Shown here in pieces: positions 17,582 through 28,247 of a DNA stretch of 53,870 nucleotides (positions within the stretch are counted from its first letter, which is position 1; every line of letters starts with the position of its first letter). Made by a program: the position numbers and the translations under genes. The stretch comes from Oscillatoria salina IIICB1 (GTDB lineage: Bacteria > Cyanobacteriota > Cyanobacteriia > Cyanobacteriales > SIO1D9), in contig NZ_JAAHBQ010000045.1 of the NCBI RefSeq assembly GCF_020144665.1, forward strand, positions 1 to 53,870, in the 5' to 3' direction. The notes below the pieces were generated by a model that did no database searches, was not told where the DNA came from, and worked only from the letters and a program-made list of their open reading frames with translations.

Positions 17582-20182
17582 ATGTCAACTCTCGTTATTG
17601 TCGAATCTCCTACCAAAGCAAAAACCATTCGTAACTACCTCCCGGCGGGTTATCGTGTGGAGGCATCGATGGGTCATGTTCGCGATTTACCTTCGTCAGC
17701 CGACGAAATTCCCGCACAATACAAAGACCAAAATTGGGCGCAGCTAGGAGTTAATGTAGAGAAAGACTTTGAACCGATCTACGTTATTCCTAGTAAAAAG
17801 AAAAAGGTTGTTAAAGAACTCAAACAAGCTCTCAAACAAGCCGATGAATTAATTCTCGCTACTGATGAAGACCGTGAAGGAGAAAGTATCTCTTGGCATT
17901 TGTACGAGCTACTAAAGCCGAAAATTCCGGTCAAACGGATGGTATTTCACGAAATTACGAAAGAGGCAATTCGCAAAGCGCTGCACGATACACGCAACAT
18001 TAATGATAATTTGGTTCGCGCCCAAGAAACTCGCCGAATTTTAGACCGTTTAGTCGGTTATACTCTCTCGCCTTTGCTGTGGAAGAAAATTTCTTGGGGG
18101 CTTTCCGCAGGTAGAGTTCAGTCGGTGGCGGTTCGTTTGTTAGTCGAACGAGAACGTTTGCGCCGCGCTTTTAAACAAGGAAGTTATTGGGACCTCAAAG
18201 CTATTCTCGAACAAGAGAAAATGGCTTTTGAAGCCAAGTTAATTACTTTGGCTGGGAAAAAAATTGCTACGGGTAGCGATTTTGACCAAAATACAGGTCA
18301 AATTGCTCAAGGACGCGAAGTGGTTTTGCTGAATGAAGCTGAAGCGAAAGCTTTGCGATCGCGCTTGGAGGATAAAACGTGGCGAGTTAGGGAAATTGAT
18401 GAACGGGCGACGACACGCAAACCTTACCCACCGTTTACTACTTCAACTTTGCAACAAGAGGCAAACCGAAAATTGAATATGTCGGCGCGGGATACGATGC
18501 GGACAGCCCAAAGCCTTTACGAGAAAGGTTTTATTACTTATATGCGTACTGACTCAGTACATTTGTCTGAGCAGGCGATCGCGGCGGCGAGAAGCTGTGT
18601 TGAGCAAATGTATGGTAAAGAATACCTTTCGCCCAAAGCCCGCCAGTATAAAACGAAAAGTAAGGGCGCACAAGAAGCCCACGAAGCGATTCGTCCGGCT
18701 GGGGAAAGTTTTCGTACTCCCCAAAGTACGGGTTTGGCTGACCGCGAACTCAAACTTTACGATCTAATCTGGAAACGGACGGTCGCTACTCAAATGGCGG
18801 ACGCGAGATTAACGATGATTACGGTTAATCTGGATGTGGAAGATGCAGGTTTTCGCGCTTCTGGGAAACGGATTGACTTCCCTGGCTTTTTCCGCGCTTA
18901 TGTGGAAGGTTCTGACGATCCCGATGCGGCGATCGAAAATCAGGAAGTCAATCTGCCACCATTACAAGTGGGCGATAATCCTGAATGTCAAGAGTTAGAG
19001 GCGGTTAGCCATGAAACTCAACCGCCTGCTAGATATACCGAAGCGTCGTTAGTGAAAACCTTGGAAAATGAAGGAGTTGGTCGTCCTTCCACCTACGCCA
19101 GCATTATTGGCACGATTATCGACCGAGGTTATGCCCAAATGCGCGGTAATGCCTTGATTCCTACTTTTACCGCCTTTGCAGTTAGTAGTTTGCTAGAAGA
19201 ACATTTTCCTGACTTGGTAGATACTAGCTTTACTTCAAGAATGGAGCAAACTCTTGATGAGATTGCTACCGGAGAAGCCAAATGGCTACCTTATCTGAAA
19301 GAATTTTATTTGGGAGAACAAGGTTTAGAACATCAAGTTAAAGAACGAGAAAATCAAATTGACCCCAATGTGGCAAAGGCGATCGCGCTAGAAAATCTCG
19401 ATGCTAAAGTCAAAATTGGTAAATTCGGACCTTACATCGAAGCTGAAAATGGTAGTGGTCCTGTGACTGCTTCTATTCCTGAAGATTTGACACCAGCAGA
19501 TCTCAATCCCGAACAAGTCGAGATGCTACTGCGTCAAAAAACTGAAGGTCCCGAAAAAATTGGCTTGCATCCCGAAACAGGCGAACCGATTTATGTTCTC
19601 ATCGGCAAATACGGTCCCTACGTCCAGCTTGGCGATAAAAGTGACACTAACAAGAAACCTAAACAAGTTTCTTTGCTTAAAGGTACTAAACCTGAAGATG
19701 TCACCCTAGATATGGCCGTTGGTTTACTTTCTCTACCTCGAACTCTCGGCGTTCACCCGGAAACCGGAGCGAAGGTCAAAGCTGGATTAGGACGTTTCGG
19801 TCCCTACGTCGTTCACGATCGCGGTAAAGAAGGCAAAGATTATCGTTCTCTCAAAGCTGAAGACAACATCTTGACAATTCAACTAGAACGTGCATTAGAA
19901 CTTCTCGCCCAACCCAAGCGGGGACGCGGTGGCGGTGCTAGAAAAGCCAAAACACCTTTGCGCGAATTAGGGAATCATCCAGAGGACAACGAACCGATCG
20001 ATATTTACGAAGGTCCCTACGGTCCCTACATCAAACACGGCAAAACTAATGCTTCGATTCCTGACGAATTAAAACCAGAACAAGTAACCCTCGAAAAAGC
20101 CCTGGAATTACTAGCAGAAAAGAAAGCCAGCAAAAAATCAACTCGCAGCCGGAAGAAAACTTCTACTAAAAAATCGAGTTGA
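17582..20182 (+). CDS. topA: DNA topoisomerase I (type IA)
   Basis: 866 residues from the ATG at 17582 ([16 protein letters not shown]); a TTG 30 bases upstream is in frame but adds nothing conserved. The Toprim domain carries ATDEDREGE near residue 93. The active-site tyrosine is in [10 protein letters not shown] (Tyr320). The enzyme relaxes negative supercoils. The C-terminal third has no Cys4 zinc fingers; instead there are about four Gx[13 protein letters not shown]-type topoisomerase C-terminal repeats and a Lys/Ser-rich basic tail, as is usual in cyanobacteria. Confidence 0.95.
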   Translation: MSTLVIVESPTKAKTIRNYLPAGYRVEASMGHVRDLPSSADEIPAQYKDQNWAQLGVNVEKDFEPIYVIPSKKKKVVKELKQALKQADELILATDEDREGESISWHLYELLKPKIPVKRMVFHEITKEAIRKALHDTRNINDNLVRAQETRRILDRLVGYTLSPLLWKKISWGLSAGRVQSVAVRLLVERERLRRAFKQGSYWDLKAILEQEKMAFEAKLITLAGKKIATGSDFDQNTGQIAQGREVVLLNEAEAKALRSRLEDKTWRVREIDERATTRKPYPPFTTSTLQQEANRKLNMSARDTMRTAQSLYEKGFITYMRTDSVHLSEQAIAAARSCVEQMYGKEYLSPKARQYKTKSKGAQEAHEAIRPAGESFRTPQSTGLADRELKLYDLIWKRTVATQMADARLTMITVNLDVEDAGFRASGKRIDFPGFFRAYVEGSDDPDAAIENQEVNLPPLQVGDNPECQELEAVSHETQPPARYTEASLVKTLENEGVGRPSTYASIIGTIIDRGYAQMRGNALIPTFTAFAVSSLLEEHFPDLVDTSFTSRMEQTLDEIATGEAKWLPYLKEFYLGEQGLEHQVKERENQIDPNVAKAIALENLDAKVKIGKFGPYIEAENGSGPVTASIPEDLTPADLNPEQVEMLLRQKTEGPEKIGLHPETGEPIYVLIGKYGPYVQLGDKSDTNKKPKQVSLLKGTKPEDVTLDMAVGLLSLPRTLGVHPETGAKVKAGLGRFGPYVVHDRGKEGKDYRSLKAEDNILTIQLERALELLAQPKRGRGGGARKAKTPLRELGNHPEDNEPIDIYEGPYGPYIKHGKTNASIPDELKPEQVTLEKALELLAEKKASKKSTRSRKKTSTKKSS

Positions 20183-20201
20183 TCGCAGCAAATAAACTAC
20201 T

Positions 20202-20233
20202 AACTCCTCCTTTCTTGGGGGAGTTAAATTTAT
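20202..20233 (+). terminator. Probable terminator of topA
   Basis: AACTCCTCC (20202-20210) pairs with GGGGGAGTT (20217-20225), with one U-G pair and a 6-base loop, followed by AAATTTAT. It lies 20 bases past the stop. The T-run is weak. Confidence 0.55.
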
Positions 20234-20470
20234 AGCCTCAAGATACACAAATAGTTGTCAGTAACTTTCTTAGTTGTTACTTAAACTCAATTTTCTCACA
20301 CCCAATTTAAATGCGTGACAGCTTAGGCTAAGAGAGAAAACCCAAGATATTCCCTCTTATTTACTAATAAACTTTTGACAACTTTTGCCGCTTAAACTAA
20401 CAGCTTAATGACTCAAGTTAATGGTAGAATATCTGCTAATAACCTCTAAATATTGATTTGATAAATTTAC

Positions 20471-21577
20471 ATGGTATATCGAATTCTCAGTTTAGACGGC
20501 GGTGGCGTTCGTGGCATTCTCGCCGCCCAAATGCTTACTTATTTCGAGGAACTAATTTATCCCCAACCCTTACACGAATACTTTGATTTAATTGCCGGAA
20601 CCTCAACTGGTTCCATCCTCGCTGCTGGCATTAGCATCGGCATGACAGCAAAACAACTGGTGGAATTATACGCTACTAAAACAGATATCATTTTTCCCTA
20701 CTGGGGAACTTGGGGATATTTATCACCCAAAAGAATACCCCTAATTCTCAAATATGGAATTTCTGCACCAAAATTTTCTCACGACGGACTCATCAAAGTC
20801 TTACAAGAAGAATTTGGCAAAATTACCCTTGCTGAAGTTACACCCGAAGGTAGTTCTCGACCAAATTTATTAATTCCCTCTTACGACACAATTCATCGCA
20901 AACCAATTGTCTTTAAAAGCTGGCGACACGAAATGCCTTATGCCAATCTTTTTCTCTGGGAAACTTGCGTTTGTTCCGCTTCCGCGCCAACTTTTTTCCC
21001 CGCTTATGGAGTTATAGATGCCACAGGAAATATTATTTATTCTGCCGTAGATGGTGGTTTAGGCGCAAACAATCCCGCCGCTTGTGCCGTCGCCGAAGCC
21101 CTCAGATTAAACCTTCCCATTAGTGATTTAGCAGTTCTTTCTATCGGGACTGGCGAAATGATTAACCCCTTTCCTTATCGCAAAGTTAGAGGCTGGGGCG
21201 TTATTCAATGGGCAGGAAAAATCGTCGATATCTTGATGGATGCTTCCTTAGAAATTCATGAATATATTACCAGAGAAATAGTTTGTAATTACGAAGACAA
21301 TCAACGCTACCTACGCTTGCAACCATTATTAACTTCAGAGTATTTACAAAAAGTCCTTGACGAAGAATTACTTTTAGACTTGTTAAGTAATCTCCCACCG
21401 AAGCCAAGAAAAAAAGTTAGAAAGGGAGAAATAGAAGTAGTTCAAGGTTTAGACGTGGCGAGTAATTATAACTTACAAATTTTAAAAACTTTAGGCAAAG
21501 CTTACGTCAAAAATGGTATAGTTATTGACCGACCAGTCAGTGAAAGATTGCAAGAATTTGTCCAAGTAAGTTCTTAG
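20471..21577 (+). CDS. Patatin-like phospholipase
   Basis: 368 residues with the complete patatin signature: the oxyanion-hole DGGGVRGILAA at residues 9-19, the nucleophile elbow GTSTGS near 43 (catalytic Ser in G-x-S-x-G) and the DGG motif (VDGGLGANNPA) near 196. Patatins are Ser-Asp lipid acyl hydrolases acting on membrane lipids. No signal peptide is seen. The ~110-residue C-terminal part is not recognised. Patatins also occur as effectors of anti-phage systems, but no cyclase or other partner gene is adjacent. Start is an ATG after an AT-rich spacer. Confidence 0.88.
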   Translation: MVYRILSLDGGGVRGILAAQMLTYFEELIYPQPLHEYFDLIAGTSTGSILAAGISIGMTAKQLVELYATKTDIIFPYWGTWGYLSPKRIPLILKYGISAPKFSHDGLIKVLQEEFGKITLAEVTPEGSSRPNLLIPSYDTIHRKPIVFKSWRHEMPYANLFLWETCVCSASAPTFFPAYGVIDATGNIIYSAVDGGLGANNPAACAVAEALRLNLPISDLAVLSIGTGEMINPFPYRKVRGWGVIQWAGKIVDILMDASLEIHEYITREIVCNYEDNQRYLRLQPLLTSEYLQKVLDEELLLDLLSNLPPKPRKKVRKGEIEVVQGLDVASNYNLQILKTLGKAYVKNGIVIDRPVSERLQEFVQVSS

Positions 21578-21629
21578 TAACTCTTGAGCACCAGAAAATA
21601 TAAATCTATTTCATTTATTTGGAAAAAGA

Positions 21630-21818
21630 TCAAGCAAGTAGACTGTCGATAAACTTCTCTTCTTGTTCCAAGTTGTAAATAAGCTCGTTCAAAGGATACA
21701 TTGTCGCAAAATTGGCAGCTTCATTAACTCGCTTGGCAACTTCTTTAGTTACACATCCACATAAATAAAAACACTCACAATCAGGATTTTCTCGTCTGGT
21801 ATTTTCAAAAGACTTCAT
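21630..21818 (-). CDS. Cysteine-cluster small protein, unknown function
   Basis: 62 residues with a tight CxCxxxCxC cluster (Cys at 14, 16, 20 and 22) that could bind a metal, then a charged helical C terminus (NLEQEEKFIDSLLA). A TAGGAG ribosome-binding site 7 bases before the ATG supports translation. It lies convergent to the patatin gene and I do not recognise the family. The spacer upstream toward 22087 holds no other gene. Confidence 0.55.
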   Translation of the reverse strand: MKSFENTRRENPDCECFYLCGCVTKEVAKRVNEAANFATMYPLNELIYNLEQEEKFIDSLLA

Positions 21819-22086
21819 CGCTGCTCCTACTCAAAATAAATACTAGCTTAAGTGAAAATTTTGCCCAGCGATAACTTGCTTTCGGACTTGAGCAAGACGA
21901 GTTAACTACTTTAGTATCTCTTGTAACAATAACCATTGGTACTCGGAGTCAATAACGAGACTAAGGAAAGTTCATCCAGGATGAAGATTGTAAAAAGTAG
22001 GAAATAAAAGGTCGTTTTCGTCCGAGTGGTACCAAATATTAGTGTAAAGTTATAGTTAACTTGTCAAGATAATAAGAGATGAGCTA

Positions 22087-23964
22087 ATGAGCGTAGATAA
22101 ATATCTCGAATCTATAGAAACAGTTATTCTCTCGCGACAACTTAGTCCTGTGGAGAGATTAGTGTTGCATCAGTCCTGGGTGGGACGAACTTATACGGCT
22201 ATGTCCCAAGATTCTGGTTATGGAAATTCTTATCTTAAGGAAATTGGTTCTCAGTTGTGGGAGGCACTTTCTAAAGCTGTAGGGAAAAAAGTAACGAAAA
22301 AAAATCTGAATTTAGTTTTAAGCGAATATCTAGAAAAACAAACACAAACTAATGTAGTAGTTGCAATTCCGAAACTGGCGCATCCTTCTCCTGGTGCTGC
22401 TTTAGCCGCTAAATCACCTTTATATGTGAATCGTCCTCCAGTGGAAGAACTTGCTTGTGCAGAAATCAGTCAACCAGGATGTTTACTGCAAATCAAAGCA
22501 CCTAGGAAAATGGGTAAAACGTCTCTGCTTAACCAAATTGTTGGTTGTGCTAGAGATTGGAATTATCACGTTGTCTATTTGGATTTTCAAGAAACTGAAG
22601 AAGCAGTTTTTTTGACTCTGGACAAATTTCTGCGTTGGTTTTGTTTAAATATTAGCAGGCAGTTAAATTTAGAACCGCGTTTAGAGGATTATTGGGATGA
22701 AGAAATGGGGAGTAAAGTAAGTTGTAAAATTTATATTAATAATTACATACTCAAGAAAATAGATCGCCCGATAATTTTAGCTTTTAATGAATTGAATAGA
22801 ATTTTCGACCGTCGCGAAATTGTCCAAGAATTTTTGCCAATGTTACGATTTTGGCACGAACAAGCACAAAGGTTTAAAAGTTGGCAAAAATTGCGCTTAG
22901 TTTTAGTTCAATCTACAGAAATTTACTTTCAAATTAAGTTAAATCAGTCTCCGTTTAATGTGGGACTGTCACTCAGATTGCCACAGTTTAATTTAGAGCA
23001 AGTAAGAGAATTAGCTTTGCGTTACGGACTTACTTGGTTAGATAATAATCAGCTTAAAGAAATTATGGCAATGGTGGGAGGACATCCTTATTTGGTTAAT
23101 CTCGCTTTTTATTACCTACGCCGGGAAAAAATTCTGCTGGAGGAGTTGTTGCAAGTTGCTCCTACACCCGCAGGAATTTATAGTAATCATTTACGGGGTT
23201 ACTTAACGATGCTCCGAGATGAACCGCAATTAAAACTAGCTCTACAACAGGTTGTAAATGCTGGTGAAAATGTGAAGTTGGAAGCAATTACAGCTTATAA
23301 GTTAGAAAGTATGGGGTTAATCGAACTGGAAGGGTTTAGTGCGAAACCATCTTGTGAGTTGTATCGACTTTATTTTCGCCAACAACTGGGTAGAGAAAGA
23401 GAGGAAAAAGATCGCCAAATTTTGCAACGCTTCTCTCGCAAAGCAAATAAGGTTGATGAACTTACTCAGCTTGCTAATCGCAATTATTTTCAGGAATATC
23501 TAGAAACTCAGTGGCAGCAGTGCCAAGAAAATTCTTCTTTTTTGTCGATGTTGTTCTGCAATATTGACTATTTTGATTTTTATAGCAAAGCTTTTGGAGA
23601 GGAAGCAGCAGCTACTTGCATTCAACAGATTGGGATTACAATTGATGATTGCGTTATGAGGTATCCGAGTGCTTTAGTGGGACGTTATGAAAGTACCAAG
23701 TTTGGGGTACTTTTGCCTGGAGTCGATCAAATTTCGGCTGTGGCGATCGCCGAAAATATTCGTCAAAGTGTTAAGGCTTTGGCGATCGCTCACGATCGCT
23801 CTGTTTATGATGGTTTTCCGGAAGATGTCCTGACTGTTAGTATTGGTGGCGAAAGTCAAATACCACAACAACATTTTTCTTCCGATCTGTTGATTATGGC
23901 TGTTAATGAGGTTCTTGTTTTAGCCAAAAAAGAAGGTGGTAATCGTGTTGTTTTTAATTCTTAA
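22087..23964 (+). CDS. vMAP-like/AAA_35 STAND-type NTPase fused to degenerate GGDEF domain
   Basis: 625 residues in three parts. Residues ~1-85 resemble the helical vMAP-type N-terminal domain of cyanobacterial NTPases (SPVERLVLHQSWVGRTYTAMS, then YLKEIGSQLWEAL). Residues ~105-430 are an AAA_35-type ATPase: Walker A-like APRKMGKTSLLN at 138-149, a Walker B-like strand ILAFNELN at 230-237 with Asn for the first acid, and GGHPYLVNLAFYYL as sensor region. Residues ~455-625 form a GGDEF fold (DELTQLANRNYF, NIDYFDFYSKAFG), but the signature itself reads ESTKF at 535-539, so cyclase activity is unlikely. It may sense nucleotides or bind c-di-GMP or GTP as a regulator. ATG start; weak ribosome-binding site. 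Confidence 0.82.
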   Translation: MSVDKYLESIETVILSRQLSPVERLVLHQSWVGRTYTAMSQDSGYGNSYLKEIGSQLWEALSKAVGKKVTKKNLNLVLSEYLEKQTQTNVVVAIPKLAHPSPGAALAAKSPLYVNRPPVEELACAEISQPGCLLQIKAPRKMGKTSLLNQIVGCARDWNYHVVYLDFQETEEAVFLTLDKFLRWFCLNISRQLNLEPRLEDYWDEEMGSKVSCKIYINNYILKKIDRPIILAFNELNRIFDRREIVQEFLPMLRFWHEQAQRFKSWQKLRLVLVQSTEIYFQIKLNQSPFNVGLSLRLPQFNLEQVRELALRYGLTWLDNNQLKEIMAMVGGHPYLVNLAFYYLRREKILLEELLQVAPTPAGIYSNHLRGYLTMLRDEPQLKLALQQVVNAGENVKLEAITAYKLESMGLIELEGFSAKPSCELYRLYFRQQLGREREEKDRQILQRFSRKANKVDELTQLANRNYFQEYLETQWQQCQENSSFLSMLFCNIDYFDFYSKAFGEEAAATCIQQIGITIDDCVMRYPSALVGRYESTKFGVLLPGVDQISAVAIAENIRQSVKALAIAHDRSVYDGFPEDVLTVSIGGESQIPQQHFSSDLLIMAVNEVLVLAKKEGGNRVVFNS

Positions 23965-24387
23965 ATTGAATTTTCCTAGATTTTTTTCTTGGTTTTTTTA
24001 GTGATTTGGTAACTGGCGTAATCTTTATTTTATAGTTTTAATTTAACCTTAAATAACTAAGCAAAATTTGGTTATATATCCCTGATTTTTTGGCTACTTG
24101 AATCATTTAAGTGAATATTTTTCTCTCGTTTATAAGTTGTCAATTAGCGATTAGCAAGTTTTGTCGCTCGCTCAACTTACTTACAAAATAAAAAAAACCT
24201 CAGTCTTCACAAATACGAAGATAAATTTGATAACTTAGTCTTGTAAAATTCCCAATAGTTAATATAATAAAAATAATACTTTGGTCGAGAAAAAAATCAA
24301 AGAGTAACAGTGAGGCGTATTTTTGTGGTTAGACAAAAAAAGTAAAATAAATATTTCAGAAAAAACTCGGAAAGATTGTTTTGAAGA
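23965..24387. other. 423-bp AT-rich spacer
   Basis: No coding frame or clear terminator that I can support. It is very A/T-rich and probably carries the promoter of the hybrid kinase gene downstream. Confidence 0.55.
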
Positions 24388-27300
24388 ATGATTAAAGACG
24401 CGATCGGATATAACTACTTAGCTACACAAGTAATTGAGAGATTTCCAGAATCGTACAGTATTAGTTTAGTCTTGCTTTCCTTTTTTATTGCTGTGATTGC
24501 CTCTTACACAGCCTTAGACTTAGCAGGACGAGTTAAATTGAGTCGCCAAAAAATGCGTTTATTGTGGTTAGTGGGCGGCGCAATAGCTATGGGGATTGGT
24601 ATATGGTCAATGCACTTCGTTGCCATGCTTGCATTTCAACTACCAATCGCAGTTAACTATGACATACTGAGAACCTTAGAATCTTTATTTTATGCTGTAA
24701 TCGCCTCGGGGATTGCTTTGTGGCTATGGAGTCGTCCGACATCAGGGTTATCGTTGCTAATTAGCGGTGGTGTTTGCATGGGGCTAGCGATCGCCTGGAT
24801 GCACTACACAGGTATGGCAGCAATGCAACTACAAGCAAAAATTGTTTATGACTGGGTAAAAGTAACTTTGTCGATCGCGATCGCCATTGGTGCATCCTTC
24901 GCCGCCTTATGGCTAGCATTTCGACTACAAGAAAAATCATCTCATAGTCTCATCGGGCAAAAAATCGGCAGTTCTTTACTAATGGGAACAGCCATCAGTG
25001 GAATGCACTATACGGGAATGTGGGCAACAGACTTTATTTGTCATCACCATTTAGGCGGAAAAAATGTTGAAGGAATTAATCAATTTTGGCTAGCAATGGC
25101 GATCGCTATTGCCACTTTATTTGTTTTATTTTTAGCTTTACTGGCATCGCTATTTGACAAATTTATCATCATTCATTCAATCCGAGAACAATCCCTAAAA
25201 GAAAGTGAAAAACGCCTGACCAAATTGATCCAAAATATGCAAGTTGGCGTATTGCTAACTGATGTAGAAGGCAAAATTATCATCAGCAATCCCGCCGCTA
25301 ATGACTTACTTAATCTCTCTACAGAAAAATTGCCCGGTCGAGTATTCGGCGATTGGAAATTAATCCATGAAGACGGAACCCCCTTTCCCAACAGCGAGTT
25401 ACCTGTACAAAAAGCGATCGCCACTCGCCAACCCATAAACAACATAGTTATTGGTGTAGAACATCCACAAAAACAACGTTGGTTACTGGTAAATGCCGAT
25501 CCTCAGCTCGATAAAAATGGTAAAGTCGAACGAGTAGTTTGTACCCTAAGTGAAATTACCAAACAAAAGCAAGCAGAAACAGCACTACGTGAAAGTGAAG
25601 AACGCTTTGCCCTTGCAGTAGAAGGAACAAACGACGGACTTTGGGACTGGAACATCAACACAGATTACGCCTATTTGTCCCGTCGTTGGAAAAGTATGCT
25701 AGGTTACGAAGATACCGAAATAGCTAATCATGCAGACTCATTCAAAAAATTAATTCATCCCCAAGATATAGAGCGAGTATTAGGAATATTAAATGATTAT
25801 TTAGCAGGTAAAATTCCTCATTACGAAGTCGAATTCCGAGCCTTACACAAAAACGGCAACTGGCGCTGGATACTCGCTCGCGGAATCGCCTTACGAAACG
25901 ACTGCAATCAACCTTATCGCATGGTAGGTTCCCATACCGATATTACCCAACGCAAACAAGCAGAAACCGCCTTACGCGAAAGCGCCGAAAGAGAAGGTGC
26001 AATCGCGCAAGTCATCCAGAGAATGCGACAAACCCTGGACTTAAAAACTATTTTCGATACCACAACTCAAGAACTAAGGCAAGTTCTCAAATGCGATCGC
26101 GTCCTCATCTATCAGTTTAATTCTGATTGGAGTGGCAAAATTGTCTGCGAATCGGTAGGTTCCAGTTGGCGTTCTCTCCTCAACGCTCAACAAGATAACT
26201 TAATCGCTTGTCAAAATTCAATTGCAGAAACTAACTGCACTGTACTTAGTTTTGATAACTCCGAAAAAGAAATTTGTGATACCTATTTACAAAAAACCAG
26301 TGGCGGTGCTTACAACCAAGGTATCAATTCTATCAGCATTGCTGACATTTACAAAGCCAACTTTAGCCCTTGTTATCTCGAACTATTAGAACAACTCCAA
26401 GCCAGAGCTTATATTATTGTGCCGATTTTCTGCGGTAAACAACTTTGGGGACTACTGGCTAACTACCAAAATTCTAACTCCCGCTATTGGGAAAGCGCCG
26501 AAATCAAAATGGTAGCTCAAATTGGCACTCAGTTAGGCGTTGCCGTTCAACAAGCACAGTTATTAGCTCACACACAACAACAAGCAAGTGAATTACAAGC
26601 AGCAAAAGAAACTGCTGACGCTGCTAACCGAGCTAAAAGCGAATTTCTTGCCAACATGAGTCATGAGTTACGCACTCCCCTGAATGCAATTCTCGGTTTT
26701 TCCCAACTTCTCCACCAACAATCAACTTTAGATCGAGAATTCCAAAATTACTTAGAAATTATTAACCGCAGTGGCGAACATTTACTAACCTTAATTAATG
26801 ATGTTCTCGAAATGTCAAAAATTGAAGCAGGGCGAGTTACTTTGCAAACAAGTAGTTTTGACTTCGATCGCTTTCTCGACGATCTCGAAGCAATGTTCCG
26901 GTTCAAAGCTGAATCAAAGAATTTAAAACTAATCTGCCAAAGAGAACCAAATATACCTAGATATATTAGTACCGATCGAGGTAAACTGCGTCAAATTTTA
27001 ATTAACCTAATTGGGAATGCAATTAAATTCACTGAATCTGGTAGTGTCACCCTCAAAGTAAAAAGCGATCGCGAATATCTTCGGTTTTCAGTTATTGATA
27101 CCGGAGCAGGTATTGCTATCCAAGAATTAGATAAATTGTTTGAAGCTTTCGGACAAACTCAAACAGGCTCAAAGTCTGGCGAAGGAACTGGTTTAGGCTT
27201 ACCAATTAGCCAAAAATTCGTCCAACTAATGGGAGGCGAGATTGAGGTTCAAAGTACCCCCGGTGTAGGTAGTATTTTTTCTTTCAATGTTCAAATTACT

Positions 27301-28029
27301 ACTGTCGAGGAACTAAATTCAGCAGCAGATTGTCCTTTACAGCCAAGAAAAATTTTGCACCTCGCTCCCCATCAATCTAGTTATCGTATTTTAATCGTTG
27401 AAGATAAATCTACAAATCGCCTTTTCCTTGTCAATCTCCTAGAATCTGTTGGTTTTGAAGTTAGAGAAGCTACCAATGGACAAGAAGCTATCTCGGTTTG
27501 GAATCAGTGGCATCCTCATCTGATTTTAATGGATATGCGAATGCCAGTTATGAATGGTTATCAAGCAACTCAGGAAATTAAAGCTTCTTTCCAAGGTCAG
27601 GAAACTTTAATTATTGCCTTGACTGCTAGCGCTTTTGAAGAAGAAAGAGAAGCCATTTTAGCCGCAGGATGTAATGATTTTGTCTGCAAACCTTTTAAAA
27701 TAGAAGAACTTCTCAGTAAAATCGGTCAATATTTAGAATTGCACTATGTTTATGAAGAAGCACAAAAAAGCGAAAACATTAATTTACCAAAAAAGCTCAA
27801 GTCGGATTTAAGTCTTGATTTCTCAGCATTAGAACTTATGTCAATTGAGTGGAGGGAAAAGTTATACAATGCTGCGGCTCAAGGTAGCGATAGTTTAATT
27901 TTAGATCTGGTTGAAGAAATTCCTCAAGAACAAGCAAACATTGCTAAGGCTTTAGTTGACTTAGCAGAAAACTTTGAATTTGAAGAAATCATGCAGTTAG
28001 TTCAACCCTTGTCATTAGCTACTAAATGA
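24388..28029 (+). CDS. MHYT-PAS-PAS-GAF hybrid sensor histidine kinase with receiver domain
   Basis: 1213 residues. Residues ~27-260 form a seven-helix MHYT membrane sensor, with SMHFVAM, WMHYTGM and GMHYTGM at 74, 137 and 205 as putative metal ligands. PAS domains cover ~272-392 and ~403-525. A GAF domain at ~548-722 resembles red/green cyanobacteriochromes: DTYLQKTSGG, IADIYKANFSPCYLELLEQLQARA and a WESAE ending, with Cys662 at the chromophore-Cys position and Asp631 kept. The kinase core has H-box His759, N-box near 877, DTGAGI at 904 and GTGLGLPIS at 933. A receiver domain with Asp1049 follows. The last ~75 residues have no clear HPt histidine. It probably integrates redox or gas signals with light; output unknown. 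Confidence 0.9.
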   Translation: MIKDAIGYNYLATQVIERFPESYSISLVLLSFFIAVIASYTALDLAGRVKLSRQKMRLLWLVGGAIAMGIGIWSMHFVAMLAFQLPIAVNYDILRTLESLFYAVIASGIALWLWSRPTSGLSLLISGGVCMGLAIAWMHYTGMAAMQLQAKIVYDWVKVTLSIAIAIGASFAALWLAFRLQEKSSHSLIGQKIGSSLLMGTAISGMHYTGMWATDFICHHHLGGKNVEGINQFWLAMAIAIATLFVLFLALLASLFDKFIIIHSIREQSLKESEKRLTKLIQNMQVGVLLTDVEGKIIISNPAANDLLNLSTEKLPGRVFGDWKLIHEDGTPFPNSELPVQKAIATRQPINNIVIGVEHPQKQRWLLVNADPQLDKNGKVERVVCTLSEITKQKQAETALRESEERFALAVEGTNDGLWDWNINTDYAYLSRRWKSMLGYEDTEIANHADSFKKLIHPQDIERVLGILNDYLAGKIPHYEVEFRALHKNGNWRWILARGIALRNDCNQPYRMVGSHTDITQRKQAETALRESAEREGAIAQVIQRMRQTLDLKTIFDTTTQELRQVLKCDRVLIYQFNSDWSGKIVCESVGSSWRSLLNAQQDNLIACQNSIAETNCTVLSFDNSEKEICDTYLQKTSGGAYNQGINSISIADIYKANFSPCYLELLEQLQARAYIIVPIFCGKQLWGLLANYQNSNSRYWESAEIKMVAQIGTQLGVAVQQAQLLAHTQQQASELQAAKETADAANRAKSEFLANMSHELRTPLNAILGFSQLLHQQSTLDREFQNYLEIINRSGEHLLTLINDVLEMSKIEAGRVTLQTSSFDFDRFLDDLEAMFRFKAESKNLKLICQREPNIPRYISTDRGKLRQILINLIGNAIKFTESGSVTLKVKSDREYLRFSVIDTGAGIAIQELDKLFEAFGQTQTGSKSGEGTGLGLPISQKFVQLMGGEIEVQSTPGVGSIFSFNVQITTVEELNSAADCPLQPRKILHLAPHQSSYRILIVEDKSTNRLFLVNLLESVGFEVREATNGQEAISVWNQWHPHLILMDMRMPVMNGYQATQEIKASFQGQETLIIALTASAFEEEREAILAAGCNDFVCKPFKIEELLSKIGQYLELHYVYEEAQKSENINLPKKLKSDLSLDFSALELMSIEWREKLYNAAAQGSDSLILDLVEEIPQEQANIAKALVDLAENFEFEEIMQLVQPLSLATK

Positions 28030-28247
28030 TTTCTTAGGGGTGCGGACTTGGGTACTATATTTTATTTTTGCTATTCCGCGACTGGACAAATTTGATGGAT
28101 TTGTTGATAACATAGTAATCAGTTCCCTTCTTTAGGGCATTAAGGCGATCGCTTGATAGTTTGCGAGACTAAGGGGGCGATCGCTGTTTTAACTTTCACT
28201 TATTATCCGACTTATATTAGTCATTTGTCAAGTAGTTAAAGAAATAA

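Noticed and set aside
20471-21577. Patatin gene as effector of a CBASS-like anti-phage system
   Set aside because: No nucleotide cyclase or ubiquitin-like accessory gene is adjacent; the neighbouring GGDEF is degenerate, 509 bp away, and beyond an oppositely oriented gene.
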